Position numbers and translations under genes: made by a program
Shown: positions 1-9,186 of the stretch, piece by piece
How positions within the stretch are numbered: position 1 is the first letter of the stretch
Layout: each line of letters begins with the position of its first letter
Notes under the pieces: model-generated
Database searches by the model: none
The model's input: only the letters and a program-made list of their open reading frames with translations
What the model was told of the DNA's origin: nothing
From: Pseudomonas helleri
Lineage (GTDB): Bacteria; Pseudomonadota; Gammaproteobacteria; Pseudomonadales; Pseudomonadaceae
Length of the DNA stretch: 64,000 nt
Reading direction: 5' to 3'
Assembly (NCBI RefSeq): GCF_001043025.1
Contig: NZ_JYLD01000004.1
Coordinates: 124,001-188,000 of the forward strand

Positions 1-1
1 G

Positions 2-694
2 CGCAACTACCCCAAGGGTGAAGTGATCCCGCTGAAAAAGGCCCTGAAAATCGCCGGTGACGCGCTGTGGGGGCTGATGGCCATGGTCATCATCCTGGGC
101 GGTATTTTGTCGGGGATTTTCACAGCCACCGAGTCGGCGGCCATTGCAGTGTTGTGGTCGTTCTTCGTGACCATGTTTATCTACCGCGACTACAAGTGGC
201 GCGACCTGCCCAAGTTGATGCACCGGGCGGTACGGACTATTTCCATCGTGATGATCCTGATCGGTTTTGCCGCCAGCTTCGGTTACATCCTGACGCTGAT
301 GGAAATCCCGATGAAAATCACCACGGCGTTCCTGACCCTGTCGGATAACCGTTACGTGATCCTGATGTGCATCAACGTCATGTTGCTGCTGCTGGGCACG
401 GTGATGGACATGGCGCCGCTGATTTTGATCCTGACGCCGATTTTGCTGCCGGTGATCATCGGTATCGGCGTTGATCCGGTGCACTTCGGCATGATCATGC
501 TGGTGAACCTGGGCATCGGGCTGATTACCCCGCCGGTAGGTGCCGTGCTGTTTGTCGGTGCGGCGGTGGGCAAAGTCACAATTGAAAGCACCGTTAAAGC
601 TCTGCTGCCGTTCTACCTGGCGTTGTTCGGCGTGCTGATGCTGGTGACCTACGTACCGGCCATCTCGCTGTGGTTGCCAAGCCTGGTGTTGTAA
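2..694 (+). CDS. dctM: TRAP transporter large permease (DctM family), C-terminal part
   Basis: This is the C-terminal part of an inner-membrane DctM-type permease, the subunit that translocates C4-dicarboxylates or related organic acids in tripartite ATP-independent periplasmic transporters. The reading frame is open from base 2, so the gene begins upstream of the window. The visible 230 residues contain about six hydrophobic helices. Family-typical stretches include the GIFTATES motif after the first helix, a TVMDMAPLILILTPILLPV segment and the NLGIGLITPPVG loop near the C-terminus, which is diagnostic for DctM. The stop codon at 692-694 is followed directly by a REP palindrome. The solute-binding and small-permease genes would lie outside the window, so the substrate cannot be inferred. 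Family assignment is firm; use of the symbol for a specific dicarboxylate system is less so. Confidence 0.9.
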   Translation, partial: RNYPKGEVIPLKKALKIAGDALWGLMAMVIILGGILSGIFTATESAAIAVLWSFFVTMFIYRDYKWRDLPKLMHRAVRTISIVMILIGFAASFGYILTLMEIPMKITTAFLTLSDNRYVILMCINVMLLLLGTVMDMAPLILILTPILLPVIIGIGVDPVHFGMIMLVNLGIGLITPPVGAVLFVGAAVGKVTIESTVKALLPFYLALFGVLMLVTYVPAISLWLPSLVL

Positions 695-702
695 CCCTCC
701 CC

Positions 703-772
703 TCTGTAGGAGCGAACTTGTCTCGCGATCTTCTAAAAGATCAAAAGATCGCGAGCAAGCTCGCTCCTACAG
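703..772. repeat. REP-type palindrome, family A
   Basis: A roughly 70-base imperfect inverted repeat with arms CTGTAGGAGCGAACTTG... and ...CAAGCTCGCTCCTACAG around a core with GCGATCTT/AAGATCGC arms. The same element recurs at 6414, 8157 and 26543, always between genes. It lies between the dctM stop and the next gene and could act as an mRNA-stabilising hairpin. Confidence 0.85.
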
Positions 773-811
773 AGGGTTCGGTATCTTTCCAGCCAAGGAG
801 GCTGGTTGCTT

Positions 812-1726
812 ATGTCTGCTCCTGCTCTGTTTCCCCGTCATGTTGCGGTGTTGATTCTGGTGCTGCTGGCCTGTGCCTTTGCCGGGAACCACATCGCTGC
901 GCGTATTGCGTTCGATCACGACACCGGCCTGCTACTGGCGATTCTGTGCCGCGCCGGGGTCACCCTGCTGGTGCTGACGGCCTTGGTGGTCTGGCAACGC
1001 GAACGACCTCGCCTGACCGCTGCCAACTGGCGCTGGCAACTGTTGCTGGGCCTGCTGATTGCGGCGCAAAGCTTTTTCCTCTATTCAGCGGTGGCGCGCA
1101 TCCCTGTAGCACTGGCGTTGTTGATCGGCAATATGGCGCCGATTCTGCTGGTGTTGCTGACATGGGCGCTGGGCGGCGCTGCGCCTACCCGCCGCGCAGC
1201 CCTGCTGATGGGCCTGATCATGTGCGGCCTGGTGTTTGCGCTGGACGTGCCCGAGCGTCTGGCCAATCAGGGCAGCACCGAGGCGCAATGGCTGGAGGGC
1301 ATTTTGTTTGGCTTTGGTGCCGCCTCGGTGTTCGCCTGTGCGCTGTGGATCACCGATCACAAATTGTCGAGCCTGCGCGGCAGCGTACGCAGCATGCTGA
1401 CCATGTTGATTGTGTTCAGCGCCGCCACACTGGCCGGAATCAGCGGCGTGTTGCCCGGCGGCGTGTCGTTGCCCAGCTCGTCCACCGGCTGGACCGCCCT
1501 CGCCTGCCTGGTCACCTTGTATGGCTTCGGGTTCTGCTTGCTGTTTATCTGCATGACGCGTTTGAACATGGCGCAAAACGCCCCGGTGATGAACGTTGAG
1601 CCCGTGGCGAGTTTGCTGTTTGGCTGGCTGATCCTGGACCAGGTGCTGAGCAACGGCCAGGTAATCGGCGGGCTGATTGTGGTCGCCGGGATCGTCATGC
1701 TGGCCTTGCAACGGACGGCGCGTTAA
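812..1726 (+). CDS. EamA/DMT-family transporter
   Basis: Inner-membrane protein of the drug/metabolite transporter superfamily, 304 residues with about ten hydrophobic helices arranged as two EamA repeats (roughly residues 10-135 and 150-300). The first repeat carries the characteristic ALLIGNMAPILLVLL stretch and the second ends with the helix around VIGGLIVVAGIVML, both typical of the family. I chose the ATG at 812 because an AAGGAG ribosome-binding site sits at 795-800; an in-frame TTG at 806 is less well placed. It stands alone between a REP element and trhP. Substrates of this family vary (amino acids, metabolites, drugs) and nothing in the context identifies one here. Confidence 0.88.
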   Translation: MSAPALFPRHVAVLILVLLACAFAGNHIAARIAFDHDTGLLLAILCRAGVTLLVLTALVVWQRERPRLTAANWRWQLLLGLLIAAQSFFLYSAVARIPVALALLIGNMAPILLVLLTWALGGAAPTRRAALLMGLIMCGLVFALDVPERLANQGSTEAQWLEGILFGFGAASVFACALWITDHKLSSLRGSVRSMLTMLIVFSAATLAGISGVLPGGVSLPSSSTGWTALACLVTLYGFGFCLLFICMTRLNMAQNAPVMNVEPVASLLFGWLILDQVLSNGQVIGGLIVVAGIVMLALQRTAR

Positions 1727-1810
1727 GCCAGGTACGGGTTTTTAGATCCAGATCAATAAGCGCGCCCAAAGGCTCGACTACCATCGCGCCTTTTTGCGAA
1801 AGACCCGACC

Positions 1811-3151
1811 ATGCGCCTTGCTCCACCCGAACTCCTCGCCCCTGCGGGCACCCTGAAAAACATGCGCTACGCCTTCGCCTATGGCGCGGACGCGGTTTAC
1901 GCTGGCCAGCCGCGTTACAGCTTGCGGGTGCGCAACAACGAGTTTGACCACGAAAACCTGGCCATCGGCATTCGCGAGGCCCAGGCCCAAGGCAAACGCT
2001 TTTACGTGGTGGTCAACATCGCCCCGCACAACGCCAAGCTGCGCACCTTCCTTAAAGACCTGGAGCCGGTAATTGCCATGGGCCCGGATGCGCTGATCAT
2101 GTCCGATCCCGGGCTGATCATGCTGGTGCGCCAGCACTTCGCGCAGATGCCAATTCACTTGTCGGTGCAGGCCAACACAGTGAACTGGGCCAGTGTGGAG
2201 TTCTGGCGCCAGCAAGGCTTGAGCCGGATCATCCTGTCCCGCGAGCTGTCACTGGAAGAGATCGAAGAAATCCGTCAGCAGGTGCCGGACATGGAACTTG
2301 AGATTTTCGTCCATGGCGCGTTGTGCATGGCCTACTCCGGACGTTGCCTGCTGTCTGGCTACATGAACAAGCGCGACGCCAATCAAGGCAGTTGCACCAA
2401 CGCGTGTCGCTGGAAGTACGAAGCCAAGCCCGCCACAGAAAACGAACTGGGCAATGTGGTGAAAGTGGTTGAGCCGACCCTCGGTCTGGGCGCGCCGACC
2501 GACGAAGTGTTTGTGCTGCACGAAAGCAATCGCCCGGACGAACCCATGTCGGCATTCGAGGACGAGCACGGCACCTACATCATGAACTCCAAAGACCTGC
2601 GCGCGGTACAACACGTAGCACGGCTGACAGAGATGGGCGTGCATTCACTGAAAATTGAGGGGCGTACCAAGTCGCACTTTTACTGTGCGCGGGCGACGCA
2701 GGTCTACCGCAAGGCGATTGATGATGCGGTGGCCGGCCGTGAGTTCGACCGCAACTTGATGAATGATCTGGAGTCACTGGCGCAGCGCGGCTACACCGAA
2801 GGCTTTTTGCGTCGGCATGTGCATGACGAGTACCAGAATTATCTACACGGCAGTTCTCTGTCACACCGCCAGCAGTTTGTCGGTGAATTGACCGGCGAGC
2901 GACGAAAAGGTCTCGCGGAAGTCAAAGTCAAAAACCGTTTTGCCGTGGGCGATCACCTGGAGTTGATGACTCCACGCGGCAATTACCACTTTGACCTGGA
3001 CCAATTGCATAACACTGCAGGATTGCCGATCGAAGTCGCGCCGGGGGATGGGCACACGGTTTACTTGCCGATCCCCGAACAGGTGGACCTGAGCTATGCC
3101 CTGCTGATGCGTGATTTGACGGTGAGCGAAAGCCTAGAGAGAGCGCTGTAA
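1811..3151 (+). CDS. trhP: tRNA 5-hydroxyuridine synthase, U32 peptidase-like (YegQ/TrhP)
   Basis: This 446-residue protein closely follows E. coli YegQ (TrhP), a U32 peptidase-like enzyme that, with prephenate supply and an iron-sulfur cluster, makes 5-hydroxyuridine at position 34 of several tRNAs. It starts with the near-invariant PPELLAPAGTLKNMRYAFAY segment. The U32 signature is present at about residues 164-200 (EIFVHGALCMAYSGRCLLS), and four cysteines in this region (GALC, GRC, GSC, NAC) match the presumed cluster ligands. A C-terminal beta-barrel-like domain follows. The length matches the family (about 450). The ATG at 1811 opens directly onto the conserved N-terminus. The gene is monocistronic, followed by a family-B REP palindrome. 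The hydroxylase role rests on E. coli and B. subtilis work; the annotation peptidase would be misleading. Confidence 0.92.
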   Translation: MRLAPPELLAPAGTLKNMRYAFAYGADAVYAGQPRYSLRVRNNEFDHENLAIGIREAQAQGKRFYVVVNIAPHNAKLRTFLKDLEPVIAMGPDALIMSDPGLIMLVRQHFAQMPIHLSVQANTVNWASVEFWRQQGLSRIILSRELSLEEIEEIRQQVPDMELEIFVHGALCMAYSGRCLLSGYMNKRDANQGSCTNACRWKYEAKPATENELGNVVKVVEPTLGLGAPTDEVFVLHESNRPDEPMSAFEDEHGTYIMNSKDLRAVQHVARLTEMGVHSLKIEGRTKSHFYCARATQVYRKAIDDAVAGREFDRNLMNDLESLAQRGYTEGFLRRHVHDEYQNYLHGSSLSHRQQFVGELTGERRKGLAEVKVKNRFAVGDHLELMTPRGNYHFDLDQLHNTAGLPIEVAPGDGHTVYLPIPEQVDLSYALLMRDLTVSESLERAL

Positions 3152-3153
3152 AC

Positions 3154-3222
3154 CTGTAGTCGCTGGCGCAGGCTGCGATCTTTTAAAAATCAAAAGATCG
3201 CAGCCTGCGGTAGCGACTACAG
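3154..3222. repeat. REP-type palindrome, family B
   Basis: An inverted repeat with arms CTGTAGTCGCT...GCAGGCTGCGATCTTTT and its reverse complement, ending ...AGCGACTACAG. It is distinct from the GTAGGAGCGAG family but shares the GCGATCTTTT core. It sits between the convergent genes trhP and the hydrolase. A longer relative lies at 21447-21548. Confidence 0.85.
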
Positions 3223-3227
3223 ATTAT

Positions 3228-3956
3228 TTAGCCCTTGAACACTTCATCCAGCAGGTTGTGCATGGCGGTGAAGGCGCGGTGTGCGGTCTTGGCGTCGTAC
3301 ATCATTTTGCCGGGCACGTTGGCGTGCGGGTCGGTGAACGAATGCACTGCGCCGCCATAGCTGGTCAACTGCCAGTCCACTTCGGCCGCATTCATCTCGG
3401 CTTCAAAAGCCGGCAATTGCTCATGGGGCACCAATGGGTCTGACGCACCGTGCAACACCAAAACAGAGCCAGTGATGTTGTTGGCGTCTGCCGGGTTTGG
3501 TGTATCCAGCGAGCCATGGAACGACACCGCAGCCTTTAGCGCAGCACCATCACGGGCCAGTTCCAGCGAACAGCACCCACCAAAGCAGAAACCAAAGGTC
3601 GCCAATTGCTGGCTATCGACCTTGGCCTCAGTTTGCTCTTTGAGCACTGCGTAGGCCGCCTGCATGCGCTTGCGCAGCAAGGCACGGTCATTTTTCAGCG
3701 GCATCATGGCAGCGCCGGCTTCATCTCCGTTGGCGGGACGAACACCTTGGCCGTACAGGTCCGCAATCAGCACCACATACCCTTGCTCAGCGACCTTTTT
3801 GGCGATGTCCTCGGCGCCTGCGCTGATGCCCATCCAGTTCGGTGCCATCAGCAAACCCGGCAGCGACTCTTCGCGGCTTGGGTCATATGCCAGGCGGCTT
3901 TCGTAAGCTTGGCCATCGATTTGATAGACCACAGAACTGACCGTAATTGATTTCAT
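3228..3956 (-). CDS. Dienelactone hydrolase family protein
   Basis: A 242-residue cytoplasmic alpha/beta-hydrolase of the dienelactone hydrolase family. The catalytic triad can be read directly: Cys124 in the nucleophile elbow GFCFGG, Asp173 in GASDPLVP and His205 in GAVHSF. These correspond to the Cys-Asp-His triad of carboxymethylenebutenolidase. There is no signal peptide. The gene lies immediately downstream of htpG on the same strand, but a good terminator at 3981-4006 separates them, so it is probably transcribed on its own. No aromatic-degradation genes are nearby, so an actual role in chlorocatechol breakdown is unlikely; many Pseudomonas carry such general DLH-fold enzymes with unknown substrates. 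Confidence 0.88.
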   Translation of the reverse strand: MKSITVSSVVYQIDGQAYESRLAYDPSREESLPGLLMAPNWMGISAGAEDIAKKVAEQGYVVLIADLYGQGVRPANGDEAGAAMMPLKNDRALLRKRMQAAYAVLKEQTEAKVDSQQLATFGFCFGGCCSLELARDGAALKAAVSFHGSLDTPNPADANNITGSVLVLHGASDPLVPHEQLPAFEAEMNAAEVDWQLTSYGGAVHSFTDPHANVPGKMMYDAKTAHRAFTAMHNLLDEVFKG

Positions 3957-3980
3957 TAAAAACTCCCGAATTCAAAGCAA

Positions 3981-4006
3981 AAAAAACCCGCCGAAGCGGG
4001 TTTTTT
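3981..4006 (-). terminator. Rho-independent terminator after htpG
   Basis: Stem CCCGC/GCGGG with a short loop, flanked by A6 and T6 runs, lying ten bases beyond the htpG stop codon on the minus strand. The symmetry would allow it to function in both directions. Confidence 0.85.
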
Positions 4007-4015
4007 ATAGACGTG

Positions 4016-5920
4016 TTACACGGACAACTCAACTAACAACTTATTTAGGCGACGGACATACGCCGCCGGATCTTTGAGGCTGTCACCAGCCGCCAGGGCA
4101 GCCTGGTCGAAGAGGATGTGCGACAGGTCGTCAAAACGCTCTTCGCTCTGCTCCGCATCCAGTTTTTCGATCAGCGGGTGACCCGGATTGAATTCAAAGA
4201 TCGGCTTGGAGTCCGGCACTTTCTGGCCGCTGGCTTCAAGGATCTGGCGCATTTGCAGGCCCAGGTCTTGTTCACCAATCGCCAGAATGGCTGGCGAGTC
4301 GGTCAGGCGGTGCGACACACGCACTTCGCTGACGCTTTCACCCAGCGCGGTCTTGATGCGCTCAACCAGACCTTCTTTGGCCTTGGCCACTTCTTCTGCG
4401 GCTTTTTTGTCCTCTTCGGAGTCCAGGTTGCCCAGATCGAGGTCACCGCGCGCAACGTCAACAAAGCTCTTGCCGTCGAACTCGGTCAGGTAGCTCATCA
4501 GCCACTCGTCGATACGGTCGGTCAGCAGCAGCACTTCGATGCCTTTCTTGCGGAAGACTTCCAGGTGCGGGCTGTTTTTGACCTGAGCGTAAGTTTCGCC
4601 GGTCAGGTAGTAGATCTTGTCCTGGCCTTCTTTAGCGCGTGCCAGGTACTCGGCCAGAGAAACCGTTTGCTCGCCATCATCACCGTGGGTCGAAGCAAAT
4701 CGCAGCAGACCGGCGATTTTTTCTTTGTTGGCGAAATCTTCTGCCGGGCCTTCTTTGATGACCTGACCGAAGTTTTTCCAGAAGCCCTGATATTTCTCTG
4801 GCTCGTTCTTCGCCAGTTTTTCCAGCATGTCCAGAACACGCTTGGTCAGCGCCGACTTCATGGAGTCGATGATCGGATCTTTCTGCAGGATTTCACGCGA
4901 CACGTTCAGCGACAGGTCGTTGGAGTCAACTACACCTTTGATGAAGCGCAGGTACAGCGGCAGGAACGACTCAGCCTGATCCATCACGAATACGCGCTGT
5001 ACATACAGCTTCAGGCCTTTAGGCGCTTCACGCTGGTACAGGTCGAATGGTGCACGGGCCGGGACATAGAGCAGCGAGCTGTATTCGAGCTTGCCTTCAA
5101 CCTTGTTGTGGCTCCAGGCCAGCGGGTTCTCGTAGTCGTGGGCAATGTGCTTGTAGAACTCCTGGTATTCCTCGTCCTTCACTTCAGTGCGAGGACGGGT
5201 CCACAGGGCGCTGGCGCGGTTAACGGTTTCCCATTCCAGTGCCGGTGCTTCCTCACCTTCGGCTGCGGCCTGCTCTTTAGGCAGTTCGATCGGCAAGGCG
5301 ATGTGGTCGGAGTATTTTTTGATGATGTTGCGCAGGCGCCAGCCATCGGCGAACTCTTCGTCGCCTGACTTGAGGTGCAGAACGATCTTGGTGCCGCGAG
5401 AGGCTTTTTCGACGTTCTCAACTTCGAACTCGCCTTCGCCTTTGGAAGACCAGTGCACGCCTTCGCTGGCAGGTGTACCGGCGCGGCGGCTATATACGTC
5501 AACTTTGTCAGCGACGATAAAGGCCGAGTAGAAGCCCACACCGAACTGGCCGATGAGGTTAGAGTCTTTCTTTTGATCGCCCGACAGGTTTTTCATGAAA
5601 TCGGCGGTGCCGGACTTGGCGATCGTACCCAGGTGGGCGATCACGTCGTCACGGTTCATGCCAATACCGTTGTCTTCGAGGGTGACGGTTTTAGCGTCCT
5701 TGTCGAAGCTCACACGGATTTTAAGTTCGTCGCCGCCCTCCAGCAGTTCTGGTTTGGACAGCGCTTCAAAACGTAATTTGTCGACAGCATCAGAGGCGTT
5801 CGAGATCAATTCGCGAAGGAAGATTTCCTTGTTGGAATACAGCGAATGGATCATGAGGTGCAACAGTTGCTTGACCTCGGTCTGGAAGCCCAGGGTTTCC
5901 TTTTGAGTTTCCACGCTCAT
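4016..5920 (-). CDS. htpG: Molecular chaperone HtpG (Hsp90)
   Basis: Bacterial Hsp90, a cytoplasmic ATP-dependent dimeric chaperone that remodels client proteins under heat and other stress. The 634 residues match the family length. The N-terminal GHKL ATPase domain shows the [10 protein letters not shown] motif, the EDNGIGM loop and [11 protein letters not shown]. The middle domain follows, and the C-terminal dimerisation domain ends the protein. The start is the ATG at 5920 (MSVETQKET), preceded by a CGGAG ribosome-binding site; a further in-frame upstream codon at 5947 gives an unconserved extension. A sigma-32-type promoter sits upstream at 5985-6014, and a strong terminator follows. Monocistronic. 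Confidence 0.97.
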   Translation of the reverse strand: MSVETQKETLGFQTEVKQLLHLMIHSLYSNKEIFLRELISNASDAVDKLRFEALSKPELLEGGDELKIRVSFDKDAKTVTLEDNGIGMNRDDVIAHLGTIAKSGTADFMKNLSGDQKKDSNLIGQFGVGFYSAFIVADKVDVYSRRAGTPASEGVHWSSKGEGEFEVENVEKASRGTKIVLHLKSGDEEFADGWRLRNIIKKYSDHIALPIELPKEQAAAEGEEAPALEWETVNRASALWTRPRTEVKDEEYQEFYKHIAHDYENPLAWSHNKVEGKLEYSSLLYVPARAPFDLYQREAPKGLKLYVQRVFVMDQAESFLPLYLRFIKGVVDSNDLSLNVSREILQKDPIIDSMKSALTKRVLDMLEKLAKNEPEKYQGFWKNFGQVIKEGPAEDFANKEKIAGLLRFASTHGDDGEQTVSLAEYLARAKEGQDKIYYLTGETYAQVKNSPHLEVFRKKGIEVLLLTDRIDEWLMSYLTEFDGKSFVDVARGDLDLGNLDSEEDKKAAEEVAKAKEGLVERIKTALGESVSEVRVSHRLTDSPAILAIGEQDLGLQMRQILEASGQKVPDSKPIFEFNPGHPLIEKLDAEQSEERFDDLSHILFDQAALAAGDSLKDPAAYVRRLNKLLVELSV

Positions 5921-5984
5921 TGTTATCAAACTCCGATTAGATGGCATGAGCCACGCCCAAGAGGGTTAGCGGCGGGATGTGATG

Positions 5985-6014
5985 AAAGTTGGGGCCTGAA
6001 CTCTGGATTTCAAG
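5985..6014 (-). promoter_or_regulatory. Heat-shock (sigma-32 type) promoter of htpG
   Basis: Read on the minus strand, CTTGAAA (6014-6008) is followed after 13 bases by CCCCAACTTT (5994-5985). This is close to the RpoH consensus CTTGAAA-N(11-15)-CCCCATNT. It lies about 65 bases before the htpG start codon, which fits the known heat-shock control of this gene. Confidence 0.75.
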
Positions 6015-6141
6015 GCCTGATACTTTTTACCAATAGATTCTGTGCAATCGGCACTACTTATATATCTGCAGGGCGATGGAACTTAAGTACCGCGGGCTGG
6101 CTCAAACGCCCCGTAGAACTACTCACAAGGAGAAACATCCC

Positions 6142-6396
6142 ATGCGTAATACCGTTGCTGTTGCCTTGATGCTGGCCGCTTCTCTGGGCCTTGCTGCTTG
6201 CGATAAAAAATCCGAAGACAAAGCCCAGGACGCTAATCAGCACGCAGAACAAGCTCAACAAAACATGTCTGAAGCGCAAGACAAGGTAAACGACGCTGCT
6301 AAAGAGAACGCTGAAGCAGCTAAAGCCCAAGCTGAATCCAATGAAGCTGCAGCAAAAGAAGCCGCTCAGGATGCTCCAGCGGCTGAAAGCAAGTAA
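6142..6396 (+). CDS. Small lipoprotein with Ala/Glu-rich helical body
   Basis: An 84-residue lipoprotein. The signal peptide ends in the lipobox LAAC with the lipidated Cys at residue 20, and the +2 residue Asp would favour inner-membrane retention by the classical sorting rule, although that rule is only partly applicable in Pseudomonas. The mature part (about 64 residues) is almost entirely Ala, Glu, Lys, Gln and Asp and should form one long amphipathic helix or coiled coil. The ATG at 6142 has an AAGGAG site at 6127-6132. The gene is short and single, divergent from htpG, and followed by a REP palindrome and a terminator. It recalls Lpp/OprI-like small lipoproteins in build but lacks their recognisable sequence and the C-terminal Lys-Arg, so function is unknown. 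Confidence 0.85.
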   Translation: MRNTVAVALMLAASLGLAACDKKSEDKAQDANQHAEQAQQNMSEAQDKVNDAAKENAEAAKAQAESNEAAAKEAAQDAPAAESK

Positions 6397-6413
6397 TTCG
6401 CTGTAGCTGACCT

Positions 6414-6481
6414 TGTAGGAGCGAGCTTGCCTCGCGATCTTTTGATCTTTTAAAAGATCGCGAGGCAAGCTCGCTCCTACA
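6414..6481. repeat. REP-type palindrome, family A
   Basis: Near-perfect palindrome TGTAGGAGCGAGCTTGCCTCGCGATC... with its reverse complement, located between the lipoprotein stop and the shared terminator. Confidence 0.88.
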
Positions 6482-6493
6482 GGTAAGCGCCAT

Positions 6494-6531
6494 AAAAAAA
6501 GCCCTGTATCTCATCGATACAGGGCTTTTTT
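6494..6531. terminator. Bidirectional Rho-independent terminator
   Basis: GCCCTGTATC/GATACAGGGC stem flanked by an A7 run on one side and a T6 run on the other, between the convergent lipoprotein gene and brnQ. It can serve both. Confidence 0.88.
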
Positions 6532-6568
6532 ATTAACACTGTGGGCACGCTTTTGGCGGGCAGTGTCG

Positions 6569-7882
6569 TCAGGCAATGGCTTCTTGCGACTTGCCCAGCA
6601 GGCGGTCGTAAATGAACGCACCTACCAGAACGATCAGCGACGGCACCAGCCAGGCCAGGCCTTGCTCGCTGAACGGCATGTGAGTCAGCCAGTTCGGCAA
6701 GCCATCCGCCAGGCCTGCGCCTTTAAGGGCATCGACCACGCCGAAGATAAACGACACCAGCATCACCGGGCCGACGATACGAGTCTGCTCATGCCAGAAG
6801 CCTTTGCAGAAGCTCAAGGCCACCAGCACGATACATGGCGGGTAAATGGCGGTCAGCACCGGCACGGAGAAGGCGATTAACTTGGTCAGGCCCAGGTTGG
6901 ACACCACCAGCGAGAACACGGCAAGGATAATCACCAAGGCCTTGTAGGACAGAGGCAAGATCTTGCTGAAGTATTCTGCACAGGCACAGGTCAGGCCTAC
7001 CGCTGTAACCAGACACGCCAGGGCAATCAGCACAGCCAGGAAACCACTGCCGAGCGAGCCGAAGGTGTGCTGAACATAGGCGTGCAATACCGCAGCCCCG
7101 TTGGTTGCGCCGATAGCCACTTCATGGCTGCCGGAACCCAGGCGGAAGAGGCTGATGTACACCAGTGTCAGACCAACGCCCGCCACCAGGCCAGCAATGA
7201 TCGCGTAGCGGGTGATCAGTTTCGGCGACTCGACACCACGGGAACGGATCGCGTTAACGATCACGATGCCGAAAACCAGTGCGCCCAAGGTGTCCATGGT
7301 CAGGTAACCCTGAATAAACCCTTGAGAGAACGGCGCAGCCTCGTAGACCGGGGTCGCGCTACCGATATCACCGGCAGGCAAGGCAAACGCGGCGATACCG
7401 AGAATGGCCAGGGCGATGATTTTGAGCGGAGCCAGGAAGCGCCCTACCGTGTCCAGCAAACGACCTGGATACAGCGAAACGAAGAACACGATCAAGAAGT
7501 ACACGGAGCTGTACAGGAACAGCGCCAACGGGCTTTCACCGGTCAGGGGCGCCAGACCCACTTCGAACGACACGGTTGCCGTACGCGGTGTGGCAAACAG
7601 CGGGCCCACAGCCAGGTAGGCCGCAGCCGCGAGCAAGCCACCGGCGATTTTGCCAATCGGGCTGCTCAGTGCATCCATGCCGCCGCCAACTTTGGCCAGG
7701 GCGACAACAGTGACAACCGGCAAACCCACAGCCGTAATCAAAAAGCCCAGCGCGGCGATCCAGACATTAGGCCCGGATTGCAAACCAACGATTGGCGGGA
7801 AAATGATATTGCCAGCCCCAACGAACAGGGCAAAGGTCATAAACCCAAGTGCCAGAATGTCCTGGCCTTTCAAAACTTTCAT
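6569..7882 (-). CDS. brnQ: Branched-chain amino acid carrier (BrnQ/BraB family)
   Basis: A 437-residue inner-membrane carrier for leucine, isoleucine and valine coupled to Na+ or H+. The length equals that of P. aeruginosa BraB. About twelve hydrophobic helices are visible. The N-terminal sequence [16 protein letters not shown] (around residues 15-30) is diagnostic of the family, as is [14 protein letters not shown] around residues 96-110. The gene is monocistronic on the minus strand, with a terminator beyond its stop and a 420-base upstream gap shared with the sucD end. In P. aeruginosa both BraB and BraZ belong here; I cannot separate them by reading, so the generic symbol is used. Confidence 0.92.
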   Translation of the reverse strand: MKVLKGQDILALGFMTFALFVGAGNIIFPPIVGLQSGPNVWIAALGFLITAVGLPVVTVVALAKVGGGMDALSSPIGKIAGGLLAAAAYLAVGPLFATPRTATVSFEVGLAPLTGESPLALFLYSSVYFLIVFFVSLYPGRLLDTVGRFLAPLKIIALAILGIAAFALPAGDIGSATPVYEAAPFSQGFIQGYLTMDTLGALVFGIVIVNAIRSRGVESPKLITRYAIIAGLVAGVGLTLVYISLFRLGSGSHEVAIGATNGAAVLHAYVQHTFGSLGSGFLAVLIALACLVTAVGLTCACAEYFSKILPLSYKALVIILAVFSLVVSNLGLTKLIAFSVPVLTAIYPPCIVLVALSFCKGFWHEQTRIVGPVMLVSFIFGVVDALKGAGLADGLPNWLTHMPFSEQGLAWLVPSLIVLVGAFIYDRLLGKSQEAIA

Positions 7883-8156
7883 TACGGAAGTACCACACTA
7901 GTAAATCGGGATTTAGAGGGGAATTTCCCGTGCGGATATGGGAAATGTTGTCAGTCTGAATAAGACCGACCCGTCTAGCGCGTGGCTTCCTTGTGGGACG
8001 CACACGCAGAAAAGCAGAATGGCGGCAAGATTACCGAGTTTTTAAGATGAACGCACTGTTGCAGGGCATTCTGTCCGATGAACGAACGCAGTTGTCGCCT
8101 GGATGACATCGAAATTTAAACTGGTGTGATTTTCCTACATTGGTATTCCCACATCG

Positions 8157-8226
8157 CTGTAGGAGCGAGCTTGTCTCGCGATCTTTTTTAAGGTCAAAAG
8201 ATCGCGAGGCAAGCTCGCTCCTACAG
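8157..8226. repeat. REP-type palindrome, family A
   Basis: CTGTAGGAGCGAGCTTG...CAAGCTCGCTCCTACAG inverted repeat of about 70 bases, 20 bases beyond the sucCD terminator hairpin. Confidence 0.88.
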
Positions 8227-8249
8227 GGATTTAAGTAGCCAGAATGCAC

Positions 8250-8273
8250 AAAGGCCACCCGAAGGTGGCCTTT
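8250..8273 (-). terminator. Hairpin terminating the sdh-suc cluster
   Basis: AAAGGCCACC/GGTGGCCTTT stem with a four-base loop, about 30 bases after the sucD stop on the minus strand. The U-tract is short (three bases), so termination may be modest. Confidence 0.7.
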
Positions 8274-8304
8274 GCCTGGTGTAGCAATCAGTTAAGCGCG
8301 TGGC

Positions 8305-9186
8305 TTACTTGACAGCCCAACCGGTCAGCTCGGCCAAGGCCTTGCCGATGTCTGCCAGCGAACGCACGGTTTTTACGCCTGCGTCTTGCAGAGCAGCAAA
8401 CTTCTCGTCTGCAGTGCCCTTGCCGCCAGAGATGATTGCGCCAGCATGGCCCATGCGCTTGCCTGGAGGGGCAGTCACACCAGCGATGTAGGAAACAACT
8501 GGCTTGGTCACGTGTGCCTTGATGTAGGCAGCCGCTTCTTCTTCAGCCGAACCGCCGATCTCACCGATCATGACGATCGCTTCGGTCTTCGGGTCTTCCT
8601 GGAACAGTTTCAGGATGTCGATGAAGTTCGAGCCAGGGATCGGGTCACCACCGATACCTACACACGTCGACTGACCGAAACCGGCGTCAGTGGTTTGCTT
8701 CACAGCTTCGTAAGTCAGGGTGCCGGAACGCGACACGATACCTACTTTGCCTGGCAAGTGAATGTGACCTGGCATGATGCCGATCTTGCACTCGCCCGGG
8801 GTGATCACGCCTGGGCAGTTAGGGCCGATCAGGGTAACACCCAGCTCGTCGCACTTAACTTTAGCGTCCAGCATGTCCAGGGTAGGAATGCCTTCGGTGA
8901 TGCAAACGATCAGCTTGATGCCGCCGAACGCTGCTTCAAGGATGGAGTCCTTGCAGAAAGGAGCCGGAACGTAGATCACGCTGGCGGTGGCGCCAGTGGC
9001 AGCTACGGCGTCTTTCACGGTGTTGAACACTGGCAGACCCAGGTGCTCGGTGCCGCCTTTGCCCGGAGTTACGCCGCCAACCATCTTGGTGCCGTACTCG
9101 ATGGCTTGCTGGGTGTGGAAGCTACCTTGCGAACCAGTGATGCCCTGGCAGATAACTTTGGTGTCTTTATTGATCAGGACGCTCAT
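8305..9186 (-). CDS. sucD: Succinyl-CoA synthetase alpha subunit
   Basis: Alpha subunit of the ADP/GDP-forming succinyl-CoA ligase of the TCA cycle, which makes a nucleoside triphosphate from succinyl-CoA. It has 293 residues. The CoA-binding Rossmann domain starts with [16 protein letters not shown]. The active-site histidine that becomes phosphorylated is His247 in GHAGAII, followed by the GGKGTADEK loop. The start ATG at 9184-9186 overlaps the sucC stop by one base (TAATG), which indicates translational coupling. It is the last gene of the long minus-strand TCA cluster and is followed by a terminator hairpin. Confidence 0.98.
   Translation of the reverse strand: MSVLINKDTKVICQGITGSQGSFHTQQAIEYGTKMVGGVTPGKGGTEHLGLPVFNTVKDAVAATGATASVIYVPAPFCKDSILEAAFGGIKLIVCITEGIPTLDMLDAKVKCDELGVTLIGPNCPGVITPGECKIGIMPGHIHLPGKVGIVSRSGTLTYEAVKQTTDAGFGQSTCVGIGGDPIPGSNFIDILKLFQEDPKTEAIVMIGEIGGSAEEEAAAYIKAHVTKPVVSYIAGVTAPPGKRMGHAGAIISGGKGTADEKFAALQDAGVKTVRSLADIGKALAELTGWAVK

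Larger units (their letters stand above)
7883..8304. other. Intergenic region between brnQ start and sucD stop
   Basis: About 420 bases without a supported gene. It must hold the brnQ promoter and contains a family-A REP palindrome (8157-8226) and the sucCD terminator hairpin (8250-8273). Short open frames here overlap the REP and have no ribosome-binding sites. Confidence 0.6.

Noticed and set aside
670..1599. 309-codon frame overlapping the EamA transporter
   Set aside because: It runs through a REP palindrome and has Arg/Ala/Gly-rich nonsense composition; the EamA frame has a proper ribosome-binding site and membrane helices.
703..8226. Repeated palindromes as a possible CRISPR array
   Set aside because: The copies are kilobases apart, lie in separate intergenic gaps, and have no regular spacers or cas genes; they are REP elements.
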